A stretch of DNA of 64,000 bases from Schistocephalus solidus (GCA_017591395.1 WEDG01004483.1:77501-141500), one strand, 5' to 3'; counted from the first letter of the stretch, positions 40,336 to 52,939 are shown. The notes: generated by a model not told the origin, from the letters alone. Translations and numbers: made by a program.

Positions 40336-40739
40336 CAAGAATTCTGGGCGCCGACACGGTGAATCTGCTTACCAGTTCGACGGAGTGCGTGACATCTTAA
40401 CCCGATCCCAGGTCCTACCTTGAGGGCTATTGCACCGTCTCTGCAGCCTGCACCCGTTGACTTCTTCGGCAGACAGCGAGCAACCGTCCACGGATACACT
40501 CTTGCCTAAGGCATAATCCCGGTTCCCAAAAAGCCAGAGAGACTGCAAACAGAGTGCACTTGTCTTAGCCCTTCCCTGATCTGAACTGCTATTATTTTAC
40601 GGGCAGCAGTTTTTCTCCTGCATAACATAAAGATAAGAAAAACACAAATAATTATATTATTCAGGAGTTATATTCACTGCCAGCTTGATTCCCAGTGCAT
40701 ATTACGTCTGATAATGCCTGTAAACCGGCAAAAAATACA
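40336..40739. other. Spacer between LINE fragments
   Basis: Nothing recognised. Confidence 0.4.
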
Positions 40740-41160
40740 AATATTATTATTATAAATATTAATTTGCTTGGCGATTTGCTTTTCAAAGAGATTGGCAAGA
40801 GAGGGCATTTTAAGGAACACCGTAATATTTATGTATGTAAAAGCGGGAACCAGATTTAAAAACAGGAATTATAATAGAAGTTTTCCAATAATTGGGAGAA
40901 GAAGCCGTTTTGGAGAAATACTGAGAATAATTTGCTTAGTAAAGGTGAAAACCTCTTAACAGTTTAATAAGTGAGATTTGAATGTTATCAGTTCCAACTG
41001 TATGTTAATTTAAGGCATCCTATTTCTTTTTGAATACTTGAAGGCGAGAAATTAATGCTTATTAGAAGTGAATTTGAATTTGAAAGCAGAGGAATTGAGG
41101 GAGTGAAGCTAGTTTCAATGGTAAAGTGGTTGGCAAAAAAATGAATTTAACAATTCTGCT
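40740..41160 (-). mobile_element. F3 LINE linker fragment
   Basis: Sequence similarity to 56.03-56.4 kb (CAAAGAG.TTGGCAA-AG..GG and ACTGAGAA-A.TTTGCT) places it in the F3 endonuclease-RT linker on the - strand. No open frame. Confidence 0.6.
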
Positions 41161-41599
41161 TTGCCCAAATCCTCTGTAAATAATTTTTTGTTACAGTGGC
41201 CATCTGGACCAGGCGATTAAGTGGGCTGTATGCGTTTCATGTCTTTTCTTATTGCGTTTGATTTGAACGACATCATGCTAATTATTTTTCTGTAGATGTG
41301 GCAATACATTCGTGTTCTTCTTTGTCAAAATGTGGTTAATTTGTTTACACCGACATCCAGAAATTGGATACGAAACTGGTTTTCTCTGAGTATTTAATTA
41401 ACTTTTTTTTGTATATTTTGAAGGGTTACAGGCATTGCCCTTGATGACCCTATTAATGTCAAATTATCATTGCATGTGTACAGTCAATATAAAATGGTAT
41501 ACATTTAAAAATGTTTGAGTCAAAGCATAACATAACATCAAATGCGTTTTCACAGCCATAGGCGAAACATTGTGGAACAAAATTAGAGCCCGAAAGATT

Positions 41600-44500
41600 T
41601 TAAAAGGCTGGTTTTAAGTAATCATGTTGTGAAAGTCGTATTTTGTCAAATATAATGCCATCAAGCCTTCTTTTAAAATCAGTAATGCTGTCAGAGGTAA
41701 CCGTCTCGCATGGTAATGAGTTCCAAGGTCGTAACACTCGTTGCTGAAACAAAACTTTCTGAGGTTCAATCGCGTGCGTTCGCTATTAACCTTGTAAGGA
41801 TGACCCCGCAGATGAGTTTTGCTGGCAAAGTTGAAGAAATCCTCTGATCTCAGGGAGGAATCATGGCCCCGGATAATCCGGAATGTCCGTAGCAGGCTAC
41901 ACCGTAAGTGCCTGTAGGAAAGAGGAAATAAGTCAAGCTTTTTCAATCTGTTTTGGTACGGTAAAGTCTTAAGACCGTCAACCATCTTCGTTGCTCTCCG
42001 TTGCACCTGTTCGAGAAGGTCAATATCTTTCTTCATCCATGGTATCCAGGCTGGTATTCCGTAATCTAAATGCGGTCTCATAAAGACGCCATAGACTTTT
42101 CCGAAGAGATCAGGTGGAAATATTTTAAACGCACGTCTGATCCAATGTAGTGTACATGTTGCCTTCTGGACTGCTTTCTTACAGTGTTCTGAGGGCATCA
42201 AATTCGCAGTTGTCCACATGCCCAGATCTTTGTATGTTTCTACCTCTTTTAATGCAGTGCCATTAATAAAGAACTGGTGTCTCAGAGATACTTTTCGACC
42301 GGCGCTTATGTGTAGCATCATGCACTTGGATACATTAAACTTAAGAAGCCACTTAGCCGACCAGGCACTTAGTTTGTCGATATTCGATTGTAACCCTTAT
42401 GCGTCATCAGCGCAGCTGACTTCAGTCCATATTTTAATTTCATCTGCAAACATGACAGCTTCACAATCTAGGTCATTGAGACAGTCGTTCACGTAGATTA
42501 GGAAGAGAAGGGGGTCCAAAACAGAACCCTGTGGAACACCACTTTCTACTTTTGCACATTCTGAGCTAGAGTTTCCAACAACAACTCTCTGTACTCTGAA
42601 AGACAAGAAACTCTTGATCCAATTGAAAAGTTTTCCTTGAATTCCTACGTTCCAAATCTTCTGCAAAAGAAGCCCGTGTGGTACACTATCAAAGGCTTTT
42701 TTGAAGTCAAAAAATACAACATCTACTGCATGACCCTTATCTGTGGCCTTTGTCTATTTCTCGTGCGACTGAAGGGCACTCGTGAGACCGGAACGTCCTG
42801 GACGGAAGCCGTGTTGGGCATCGCAAAGGATTTGGTTGTTTTCCAGATAGCGCATTAAATGCCTCTTGATAATATGCTCCATTATTTTACACGCTATGCA
42901 TATTAAACTGACAGGGTGGTAATTTTCAGAGTCGAGTCGTGAACCTCCTTTATAGATCGGGGCGACGAATGCGCACTTCCATTCTTCCGGGAGTTTGCTT
43001 TCTTCAAAGGACTTTTGGAAATGATGGACAGTGGTGCACACAGTTCGTTAGCAAGTTCTCTAAGTGCTAATGCAGGAATTCTATCCGGCCCAGGCGACTT
43101 GGCAGGCTTTATACGGAGCTATTCGGTTTTAACTACGGTCGGTGAAAATTCTAGGTCTAGGTCCTCTGTTGTGGATGAGGAGGAGGTGGAGGAGTAAGGG
43201 AAAAGGGGGGTACACATTGTTTGACAAACTGGTTGAATAGCAGCAAAATTATTAGGCTCTCTGGTGAAGACGGTCTGGAAGAATTTGGAAAGAAGGGATG
43301 CTTTAACCTGGTCGTTGGTCTCCAGTTTTCCGTCTGCAGACCTAAGGGCAGGAATCATTTCCTGAATTCTCTTTGTACTCCGTTTGTAGTCATATAGCAT
43401 TTTGGGGTGTTCCAACGATTTTTGCAGTATGTTTAGTTCAAACTTCCTCCGCAGCTTAGCAGCCTCACATTTACAAACGTTGCGCTGCTGCATATATTCC
43501 CGTAAGTGAGCATCGGAGCCGGTTTTTCTGTAACGCCTCCAGAAGCGATTTCTTTTTTTGAAAGAGGCCTGCAAGTTTGAGTTTATCCACTTTGGGCGGT
43601 TTGTGGTTGTCTTTCTCCTGAGAGGACAGTTGAGGTAAACAATCCTTTTCAATAACAAACTCAATGTTGTCCAATCTTTATTGGTTCCACCATGTAGTTC
43701 TGTTTCCCAGGATATCTCTGACAGTTGTCTTCTCATAAGTGAGTAGTCCCCCTTCCAAATGTTTCTTACCCAAGTATCGGGTAAATTTGGTTTGGAAAAC
43801 AGTAAGTACTCGAAGCGCAGCGTAATGTGATCACTTGACCCTAATGGCGGTTGATCCTGTAGGTCTAGCACATTTTCCTCATCTCGGGTAAAAATCAGGT
43901 CAAGACAGTTTGAGTGTTGTCCTTCTCTCGTCCGTGTTCCAAAGGTGACGTACTGAGAGAGAAGTTTGTCTGTTGCCCATTGTAGTAGTTTGTGGTTGAA
44001 GTTATCTGGCATTCCCTGCGCAGTCCATGTTTCCATTCAATATCAGGAGCGTTAAAATCCCCGACAATGAGGACATCTTTCTTCTCGCTGGCTTTGTAGA
44101 GTTCCATTATGAGAATGAGATCCTGATTGGAAGTCGGATAAGGCGAACGGTACACAACCGATATCGTCAGTGGTCTGGAATACCTAGCAGATATAGTAAT
44201 GCTTAAGAATTCCACATCGCGTAATGGAATATGTATGTCAGCCATAGCGGTCAGCTTGCGAGTGACATAAACGATGACTCCTCCTCCTCGACTTGGTCTA
44301 TCTCTCCTGAAGTGCTGATATCCTCTGAGTGATATTTCGGAATCAGTAATTTTTGCAGTAAGCCAAGTTTCAGTGAAAGCCATAACGTCTGGTTTAATCT
44401 CGTCAACAACGTTTCTTAGTTCGTCCAGCTTGTTGAACAGGCTTTGTACATTTTCGGAGATGACTTTCAATGATCGATTCATTGAGGAGACACAGCCTTC

Positions 44501-45180
44501 ATTGTTACAGGTTTTAGCCACAGGAAGGACACATTTATCTGGACTATTTGGTCGTCTTTGATTTTCAGCCGTTTCTCTCCTCTGCCAATTCTCTCCATCA
44601 ATTATTTCCGCAGTTCCCTCATTTTCAGCCGTTACCTCGGCTCGTAGTCCGGCTGAAAAAAACACTTGTTTGTGCGATTCCCGTAAATTCCTTCTTCCTT
44701 CTAACAGAAGCGCTGCCTGGGTTTTATTTTCTTAAATAATTTTTAGAGGCCTTGGGGATATTCTCATGTCGCGGCTGGAGTCTTCTTTGCCTAGTCGGAA
44801 AGCTTTTTGCACGGTGTAAATTTCCCCTTTCTTCAGGACTGCACTAGCATATTCATGAAGCAGATTTAGATCGTGTGTCACTCATTCCTTCGGAATGCAG
44901 GACGTGGATTCTGGGACACCCCGTATTACGATATTTTGTTTACGATTTATGGGCGAGGTCCTAATTTGCTCGCCCACGCTAGGTTGGGAGTTCACCGAGG
45001 TGGCGTTACTCGTGGATGCTGGCACGGTGTAAATTTCCCCTTTCTTCAGGACTGCACTAGCATGTTCATGAAGAAAATCTAGATCGTGTGTCACTCGTTC
45101 CTTCGAAATGCAGGACGTGGATTCAGGGACACCCCTTATTTCCCTGTTTCCCTTGTTTCCCTGATGGTTTTTAGACAAGG
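41600..45180 (-). mobile_element. CR1/Jockey-like LINE 'B1', near-complete ORF2
   Basis: On the - strand: ORF1 RRM-like remnant (NIVIRGVPESTSCIPKE, about 44890-44940, and a duplicated piece to 45180); ORF2 from about 44665 with endonuclease blocks ISENVQSLFNKLDELR, AFTETWLTAKI, RDRPSRGGGVIVYV, LIVGDFNAPDIEW and, after a frameshift near 44030, LDLIFTRDEEN and LGSSDHITLRFEYLL; a linker; RT blocks KLPEEWKCAFVAPIYKGGSR, HGFRPGRSG, SGVPQGSVLDPLLF and the catalytic box FADE (42450-42439); then the thumb and C-terminal region to 41614. The box has Glu where RTs have the second Asp. Frameshifts near 44.03, 43.12, 42.75 and 42.4 kb make it non-functional. It is the best copy of the family that also gave the 57.1-58.68 and 63.69-64.0 kb pieces. 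Confidence 0.88.
44809..45140 (-). repeat. Direct duplication inside LINE B1 ORF1
   Basis: GCACGGTGTAAATTTCCCCT through TTCATGAAG and on to ATGCAGGACGTGGATTC occurs at 44809-44919 and again at 45021-45131, 212 bases apart, so the peptide GVPESTSCI appears twice on the - strand. Confidence 0.85.
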
Positions 45181-45727
45181 AAGGGAGTCCCGATATCGTT
45201 TTGCTTTATTCACTTTAGCAATGAACCTTTTTGAGTTTCTTGGTATGCCTTAAACTATTTCTGACTAAAAGGCTGATCTTTTTTGCCCCAGAAGATTCCG
45301 CCACCGATTTCACTGTTTCTAAAAAGCGGATAAATGTTTTCCACAGTCTTTTTTCTTCGTGAGATTCCTGTTTATTTCCGATGTTACCCAATTGGGTCGG
45401 GAGACGTGAGATCTCTTTTTAAGTGAACTGCAGCTCTCTCCATGATCCCGAGAAAGGACCATTTGGAATTTAGATGTCCGTCTCCAAAGTACGTCTTCCA
45501 TGTATCATCTTCCCCACGAACTAAGATTTCTTCATAACCCACGACTCTGTACAATGATCGCCAAACAATTGTGTCATATTTCTCGCCCATTTTAAAGAAT
45601 CTCAGTTTCGTTTGCCAATAACCATTTTAAGAATTACAATCTGAATGCTGAGCTGTGCAGCCCTCAGTTTCACCATAAATTCTCACGTGAACTAGCATCT
45701 CTGAGTGCATAAATGGACTTCTTACTC
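45181..45727 (-). other. Probable LINE ORF1/5' segment, unassigned
   Basis: The - strand is open for 68 residues at 45590-45384 (ILVRGEDDTWKTYFGDGHL) in a region just upstream of B1 ORF1. It may be B1 ORF1 N-terminus or a separate insertion; no family recognised. Confidence 0.35.
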
Positions 45728-47345
45728 AATTAAATAAATAAATGGTATATTTAAGGCCCTGAGCGCCCCATCTTTAAAAAAGTATCGCGGTATAAATACA
45801 TACAAAGTGGATGATTGCTGCACAAGGTAAACAACCATATGAACTGCAAAAATGAATAGTATGGTATGCATTTCCAATTCAGAACGATTCGCCATTTTTA
45901 AAACAATATTCAACAATCTTTAGAATATTTAGCGAGCATACGTTAGCTTTTGATAACTTCTCATCAGGCCTTTACATTTATACCCCTTTGTAACAAAGTC
46001 AAATATGCGGGTTAGTAGAAAAAATTGTATGGTTGTCAGGGTGGGGGGAGGGAGGGGTAAAGAAACAAAATTTCGGTCAGTTTACTGATCATGGTCAGAG
46101 GAATGGTGGCTGCCGGGACAGGTAATTAGATGCGGGCGGCTAAATTGGTGGCTTTCGGCCATGGTATTTGCGGTGCCTGTATAAAGTTCTTCTGAGCCGG
46201 CGTTTGTCCAAAAGAGTACGAGAACACCTTGCAACACGGTAAGGAAAGGGACAGATAAAGAACATAAACAGGTCTATCCTCGCACATGTGGTAGACACAG
46301 GCCATCATGTTAATGCCAAAGCGGCCTTCCAGATAATTTACATGGTTCCATCAAATTTATTCAAAATTCCTTGGACAGCGTCTGTTGGCTACGGCAGAAG
46401 CAGCTGAAATCAGGCTACGCAAACCATTCCTGCGCACTCAAAAAACTTTATACAGACACCGCAATTACCGTGGGCGAAAGCCACTGATTTAGCCACCCGC
46501 ATCTAATTACCTGTCTCGGTGGCCACCATTACTCTGACCGTGATCAGAAAACGGACCGCAATTTTGTTTCTTTCCCCCTTCCTCCCCCACTCTAACAACC
46601 GTACTATTTGTTCTACTTACCCGCCTATTTGACTTAGTTACACAGTGATATAAATGTAAAAGCCTGCTGAGAATTTATCGATAGCTAACCTATGCTCGCC
46701 AAATTGTTTTTTTTCAATTTTTAAATGGGAATTCTCGCTAATCTTTAGAAAATATGGTAAACTAGGAAAGAAGCAGTGAAAAACTCTCCGGTTAAATCGA
46801 TGGCGGAGTTCGACGAGGCGCCAATTTAAAAAGAGAAACTAGAAGAACAAAAACTGCTTCAAAATTAATAGTTAGAGTTTATGGGATTGGTTCGATGCAA
46901 TTGGATAGTACTGTGATTTTTCTGACAACGTATGAGGAGTTGGAACGCTTTTTGTTGGGTGAGAGATAATATACCTGTCAGAGCTTCTAGTTATAACTAT
47001 CACGGAGGTGAGAGAGGAGGAACTAATCGAAGAAAACAGGGTCGAAACGAAGAAGGTAAAGTGGAGGTAACGAGATCGTCAGCGAGAGGCTACCTTGCTG
47101 ACTGCATAGTCCATTGACCAGGTGGCAAATATATCAGAACCCGCCACGATGATCAACAGATCCCGGAGACCATCGATAGCGTTGCAAAATCGGAGGAAAG
47201 TGTCAATATTGTCAATATTTGGCGATGATAGATGAAAAGGAGGGGACGAAAAAGTGACTTCGAAGAGTGACTCTGCAGAGGATAATTAAAACCTATGAAG
47301 AGACCAATGTTATATCAAGGGAACTGCCTGAAATACCACGAGGAC
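45728..47345 (-). mobile_element. F3 LINE 3' UTR, split by a foldback element
   Basis: 45728-45930 matches 34785-34990 (the AAATAAATAAATGG tail, GTATCGCGGTATAAATA.ATAC, GATTCGCCATTTTTA) and 46717-47345 matches 34950-35590 (GATTGGTTCGAT.CAATTGGATAGTACTGTGAT, GACTCTGCAGAGGATAAT). Between them lies the inverted-repeat element. About 45 bases of F3 sequence around AATCTTTAGAA are present on both sides. Confidence 0.8.
45932..46710. mobile_element. Foldback element with arms of about 280 bases
   Basis: The left arm GCGAGCATACGTTAGC .. CATTTATA .. CAGGTAATTAGATGCGGG .. TATAAAGTTCTTCTGAG (45932-46200) is the inverse of 46420-46710 with about 15-20 percent differences. The ends are GCGAGCATA..TATGCTCGC. 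The middle (46200-46420) has no transposase. It resembles a non-autonomous DNA transposon or foldback element. Confidence 0.85.
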
Positions 47346-47354
47346 CTTTATCCT

Positions 47355-48215
47355 TGCCAGATCTCCCATTATCCTTTCAAACCAACCATACTGCTTCATA
47401 TGCCCTCGCGAAGCAGGTTTGTTTCTCCTGAACCTATTTTTTTTGAAAAGACGATCTTTGCAGCCGGTTTTCGTCCCTTCTTGCGTTCGACTTTCATTTG
47501 GAAATACTGACAACTCAAATCGATTCCTTGGTCTTCGTGATTCTCCTCTTTCGTGACCGTTTGAAAGTGGCTACAACCTCATCCATCTTCGCATCTGCCG
47601 CGCCTTAAGGTGATGGTGCTTGTGGTCCTATCCTTCTGCCGGTGTCGACCATAAACGGACCGTTGACAATCCTGACTATTTCCTCTGTTGGTGGTCTTAG
47701 AAATCAGAAATGAGTATATCATGGTCACTTCTCTGGTGATTCCACCACGACCTTCACGATCTCTATGGTCCTTTCCTCGTTCGTCTCTAAGCGTACGGAT
47801 GATGCTTGGGAAGGTTTCCGCTGTCTAGCATTGTTGATGGTTACGCTTATAGCTAGTTGATTCGCATTGGGATCATACCTGCGGTGGTGAAAAATAGCCC
47901 ATGTCGTCACATGATTTATCCGACAATGAGGAGCGTTTTGAACCCTCATACGCTCTCAGCAGCATGTTAGTCCTACCTCACGCGTTTATTTTTCTCCCAG
48001 GAGTGACGATTTTTTTCTCCTTAAAAACCCACAAACCCTATCCAAAATATGCCTTTTTCATTAAAGTACCCAAGGAGTTTTTTCACTGCCTGCTCTTTTA
48101 CCGATTTTTTTAACCACAATGATTTGTGTCATTTGTTATCGCTAATCGCTGTTCTACTATTAAAACTTAACTGTGCACGATTTCGCACTCGTTTTAATTT
48201 ATTTTTATACTGTTA
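47355..48215 (+). repeat. Inverted-repeat pair, arm 1 (unknown repeat)
   Basis: It matches the reverse complement of 50270-50890: AGATCTCCCATTATCCTTTC, CTGCTTCATATG.CCTC, ACTGCCTGCTCTTTTACCGA and ATGATTTGTGTCA. On the - strand the frame 47949-47725 (RRYDPNANQLAISVTINNAR, KPSQASSVRLETNE) is homologous to the + frame in arm 2. On the + strand an AATAAAACATCTATCTATCT just after it (about 48236) looks like a retroelement 3' end with an (ATCT)n tail. Family unknown. Confidence 0.75.
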
Positions 48216-48539
48216 CAGTGCCCCTCCGGGAACTCAAATAAAACATCTATCTATCTACCCAATATTGAATCAAAACCTTAAAGAAAAACAAGGCAACGTG
48301 TTGATCGGGTACGTCAGTCTATCGCATTCAGTGGTTATTTCATTTTGGTATTACCCACTTTTTAGAAATTTCTCTCTCTTTCTGTTCGAATTTCGGGTAC
48401 GGAAAAATAACGGTACTCTCAAGCAATGACGCAATTATCAATTCGGTGAAGGGGCATACGAGAAATTAATCCAAGGATACAATTGTCATCTCTATTCATG
48501 ATGAGATAAATGGTTTATTTTTAATAGGTTTATCGACAA

Positions 48540-49010
48540 CATCAATCTCCTAAGAACACAGGAAAAAAACCTAAAAAGCGGATTCTGAAACTAATTTTAA
48601 AAGTTCGCAAGTATTTAATTGTCATTGGCTGACAATTTTGGAGGATCTTAGATAAATCCGAGAGTAGCCTTTCTTTGTGGCGAGAGATAAATGGATGCAA
48701 AGCAGTATTTTCTAGAGAATGTATGCACATTTAGATAGTAAACAAAGTGCTTTAAGGAAGATCTGCCATAAAGAAGGCAATCACCCCCACGCCTAGTTAT
48801 GCGGTCTTGGTGGTAGAAGTCAAAGCCATCTATGAAAAAGGAAGAATCAGGAGTTAGGAGATGCGTCCAGGATTCAGTTATGCACATAATATTTGGGGTC
48901 ATTTCGAGAGCAATGGCTCTGGCTTGGCCACCTTGTGTGGAACAGAACTGGCATTCAATAATACAATATTTAATATGCTGGGAGCAGCATGGCTTTTTCA
49001 ATATCAAGTA
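48540..49010 (-). mobile_element. LINE endonuclease fragment (F3-like)
   Basis: On the - strand: NIMCITESWTHLLTPDSSFF, then HQDRITRRGGDCLLYGRSS and FASIYLSPQRKATL: the E-T-W and R-R-G-G-G-V blocks of an AP endonuclease with changes. The active-site Glu is kept in TES; downstream blocks are lost. Confidence 0.7.
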
Positions 49011-49305
49011 GAAAAAATTTGGATGTGAATAAGAAGCCTTGAAGTTGTTTTTATTTAATGAATAGTAACTTTCAACTGGTCCAGAAATATTGACATATTA
49101 AGTCAGTAACGAAAGGCTGAGAAGCAGATGTACAATATGAATGAATACCAGTTTATATGTCTAAATGCTAGGAGAGTTAAAACTGGGTTAATTGGATTGA
49201 TAGTTTAATTGCAAGGGAGGGAGGCCAGAAGGAAGATAGAGACCAGTGGGGGGAAGCAAGAAGCTATAAGGATTAAGTGGTGGTAAACAAGATCTACTAT
49301 GGACG

Positions 49306-50270
49306 TTAAAGGAGTTGGAGCGACTCACGTGAGAACTTTGGGTAGTGGGAAGCCTGGAATAGGTGCGGGTGCATATGCCTGGGGACGATTAACGTAAGTA
49401 CTATTTGCAGGGTAAATAATAAGGCGTTGGTTGGTATCCGGCGTGGTTTGCTTTGGAGGGGAAAGAATTGGCGTATGCACGATTTCACTCGAACCAGGAA
49501 CAAGTTGAACGGGTGAAGATTCAGCTGAAATCGAAATTCCTGTTAATCCGGAGGGCCGTTGGCTTGCATTATCTAGAGGGCAAACCTCTGAGATAACTTT
49601 TGGTACTGTAGGTGTAGACCTAGGCTTCTCGTTTGCTAACGAGGGTGAAACCAGAAATTCCACTGGGGCTTTATCTCTACAGATAAATAACTTGTTTTTT
49701 TTCAAATATTGAGCTGACTGCTCATGCTTAGACAAAATAAGGTCCACTTCAAACTCCGAAAAATGTTTGACCAGAATTGGCGGGTTTTTGCTATGGGAAG
49801 ACAACCTTTTAGCTTCAGCAACTTTACAGGTAAAGCCGCATAAGTAAAGGAAATGAAATGCGACGTCCAGGGGAATTTTACTCTTAGGGACGTTTTTTAA
49901 AAGAAAGTTGAAACTTCTCTATGGTCGGTCATTTGACTTAGTTCTTACCATGTTCATAAATGGCTCAAGTTTCTCGCATTGTTGAGAAGTGAGTGAAGAC
50001 AACTTTCCGTCAAAAACAGTTCAAAGGATCGTGAAGAGTGAATCATATGTACACATAAAAGTATTAGAATTTTCCAGGGTGTCAAGCTCTTATTTCTGTG
50101 CGTTTTCGGTGGGTTGCTAAAGTGAAGCTTTACGCTAAGAGGACATTTGCGTCTGAGCGCTGACTGAGGTTTCATATTGCTTTTAAAATATAAGTATTTT
50201 TCAAATCGATAATACGAAATAAAAATTCTCACTAGTGACGTTTTGCGGAATAAAAGATTTACTTTTTGAA
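49306..50270 (-). mobile_element. LINE ORF1-like region (F3-like)
   Basis: The - strand frame 49804-49325 (159 residues) has a basic N-terminal half (EQSAQYLKKNKLFICRDKAP) and a Ser/Pro/Thr-rich tail, placed just upstream of the endonuclease fragment as an ORF1 would be; frame 50298-49954 precedes it. The assignment is by position and composition only. Confidence 0.45.
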
Positions 50271-50890
50271 ATATATGTAAAAACCAATGCGAATTCATGT
50301 ACGGTTAAGTTTGAATGGTAGGTCAACTTTTGGCGATTACAACTGACACAAATCAGTGTAGTCAATAAATTCGATAAAAGAGCAGACAGTGAAAAAAATC
50401 CTTAAGAATTTTTATGGAAAAAGCATATCTTGAATGGGGTTTGTGGGATTTTAAGGAGAAAAAACTGTCGATCCTAGGTGAAAAACATACGTGTTTGCTA
50501 GGCCCGACATACTGATGAGAGCGCATGAGCGTTCAAAACGTTTCTCATCGTGGGAGAAATCATTTAAAGACAGAGGCTACTTTTCAGCAGCGCAGGTGGG
50601 ATCCAAATGCGTATCTAATGGCTAAAAGCGTAACCGTCAAGGATTCTAGACAGGGGAAACCTTCACAGGCATCATCCGTACGCCTAGGATCGAATGAGAA
50701 AATGACCGTAGAGATCGTGAATTTCATGGTAGAACTGCCAGATTTCTCAGACCCCAAACAGAGGAGTCTGAAACGATCGTCAACAGTCCGAGTACGGTCA
50801 ACACCGTGACAGTGCTCTGAGAGGACATATGAAGCAGAATGGTAGTTTGCTTCTGTGCGTAGTAAGAAAGGATAATGGGAGATCCGGTAA
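50271..50890 (-). repeat. Inverted-repeat pair, arm 2 (unknown repeat)
   Basis: Inverse of arm 1. The + frame 50525-50809 (95 codons) reads RRWDPNAYLMAKSVTVKDSR and GKPSQASSVRLGSNEKMTVE, aligned with the - frame in arm 1, showing coding-type conservation (mostly synonymous or conservative changes). A deletion of about 200 bases relative to arm 1 lies near 50.81 kb. Confidence 0.75.
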
Positions 50891-51184
50891 TTGAGTAAGA
50901 TGAAATCAACATAATGCGCTTAGGGGTGCTAGTTCGCATGAGAATCGATGATTAAACTGAGGCCTGTACAGCTCACTATTGAGATTTTAGAATTTTTAGC
51001 ATTTATATTTGGTAAGCACCGGCAAGGCACTGTCTAAGCAAACATTAGTAACGAAATAAAGTTATGAAAATGTGTGCAGATAAAATGTACAAATACTTAA
51101 TAATGTAGACATTACTTGTCCTGTTATGTCAACAGTTAGCGATTTTGTGACATAAATGGTGAGCTAGAAAAAAAATAGACAGTT

Positions 51185-52935
51185 AAAAAACTCCTACCTT
51201 AAAAACGGAGGCAGAGTTCAATAGGCCTTCATTTTTGAATAGAAAGTAGGAGAAAAAAACTTTTAAGGAATATAATTTCAGGTGGTAGAGTAGGGTAATA
51301 CAGGAGTAGCATTTTAGACTGAGATAATGAAACGTCGAGATGATTCGTTCTTGATCGGTAAGGCGGATGAAACAAAATCTCACTAAAATGCATCAGGGAA
51401 CTTGAGGCATCAGCCTCTTAGGATCCAGAATTGAATTCTGATGATGGTTAGTATCCAAAGAAACGGTAGCATTTTATACTGTGGACCACCGAATGTGAAC
51501 GTCCGAATGACGTCATCGTTTGGATGACTGGTGATATAAGGAGACATCATAGTTCATAGGCGACTCGAGGTAGCGAAAATATAGTTTCAAGAAGGTCACT
51601 TAAATTTCCGATGGTCCTTTCTCCGAGTCATGGGGAAAGCTACTGGGCAAAGATGAGGAAAATAAAAGGTTAATATAAGCAGTGTTATGATAAATGTGCA
51701 GTTTTCGCTTGAATGCAGATAGACTAGTTAACTACCTTATTTCCATTGGCAAGCTATTCCAAAGAAAACAATACCTTGAAGAAAAACAGACAGAGAGTTT
51801 AGACGTGGACGATGCATGGGCAGGTATAATTAGTGCAGAATTACTTAGGTTATAAGGAAGAATAACGGGGGTAATGCCAGAAAGCTTGGGGAGATTTGAA
51901 CTATTGTTTAGTCTGAAAAGGATACAAAAGCCTGCTTCAAGTCTCCTGACCCAAAGAAATTTAAGCTTCGTTAGCAGGCATCTTTTTGAGTAGGAAGTAG
52001 TTGAAAGAGTCGGAAACAGGAGTTTTTTTGTTGTGAAATGTCGTTGGACATTTTCAATTTTTGAACGGCTAGATTCGTTCATTTAACCGAAGAAAGGACA
52101 GCAAAATTCAAGAATGGGAAGTACAAACATACGATAGTCTTAATTTAATTTCAGGAAGGTAGAAATTATAAGAAATAAAGCCGCAAATCTGAGCAGCTTT
52201 GGCTGTAATTCTATCGGCGTGAGGTGAAAGATCTTATTTATTGGTGAAGCTTAAGCCCAAGTCCTTGATGGAGGAACATTCATTAATAGAGAAACCTTTA
52301 AAAATAACAGGTTGCGGCAGCCTTACAGGCCCAAAACTCATGTAGCGACACTAAGTAGGTGAGAACTCCATTAGCCATGTGGAGCTCCAGGCCGAAAGAG
52401 CGTCTAAGTCTGAACGAATTTGTTCTAGGCACGGTTCGGTCGTAGAGTTAGAGAAGGAATACACGCATTTGTGGTCATCAGCATCAATAAAATATTGAGA
52501 ATATTTAACTGTCGAGGAAATATCATTTATATACAGTAAGAACAACAAAGGACCTAATGGTATCTTGAAGGACAACACTAACAATCGGGGTAGCACGTGA
52601 TTATGAGGACCCTTATAAAACTTTTTGTTTTCGATCAGTTAGGTATGATCTTATAAAGTCAGTAAGAGGATTTCGAAATCCTATAGCTTCTATTTTGGCT
52701 AGAAGTCGTCTATGAGGCACTTTATCGAATGCCTTACTAACATCAAAATAGATAACTACTACAGATAGATGATCATTACGAAGAGAGGTTAGCAGATTTA
52801 AAAAAGACATGTGGCAGGTTTCACAAGAGCGATCGGGAATGAAGCCATATTTGGGAGGCGGGCTTTTTGAATTTGAGCCGCCATTTTTGTTTGCTCTCCA
52901 TTCACGAGGAAATTTTCTGTAACTGTACACTCATC
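51185..52935 (-). mobile_element. F3 LINE, RT and 3' UTR
   Basis: On the - strand: SPPPKYGFIPDRSCETCHMS (about 52865), VVVIYFDVSKAFDKVPHRRL (about 52770-52710), PLGPLLFLLYINDISS (about 52560), FIDADDHKCVYSFSN (about 52500-52450, catalytic pair kept but Y-A replaced), SFGPVRLPQPVIFKGFSI (about 52340-52290), then YCFLWNSLPMEIR (about 51765) and a 3' UTR. Several stops and frameshifts. The 5' edge abuts the Rex1-like element at about 52.94 kb. Confidence 0.85.
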
Positions 52936-52939
52936 TACC

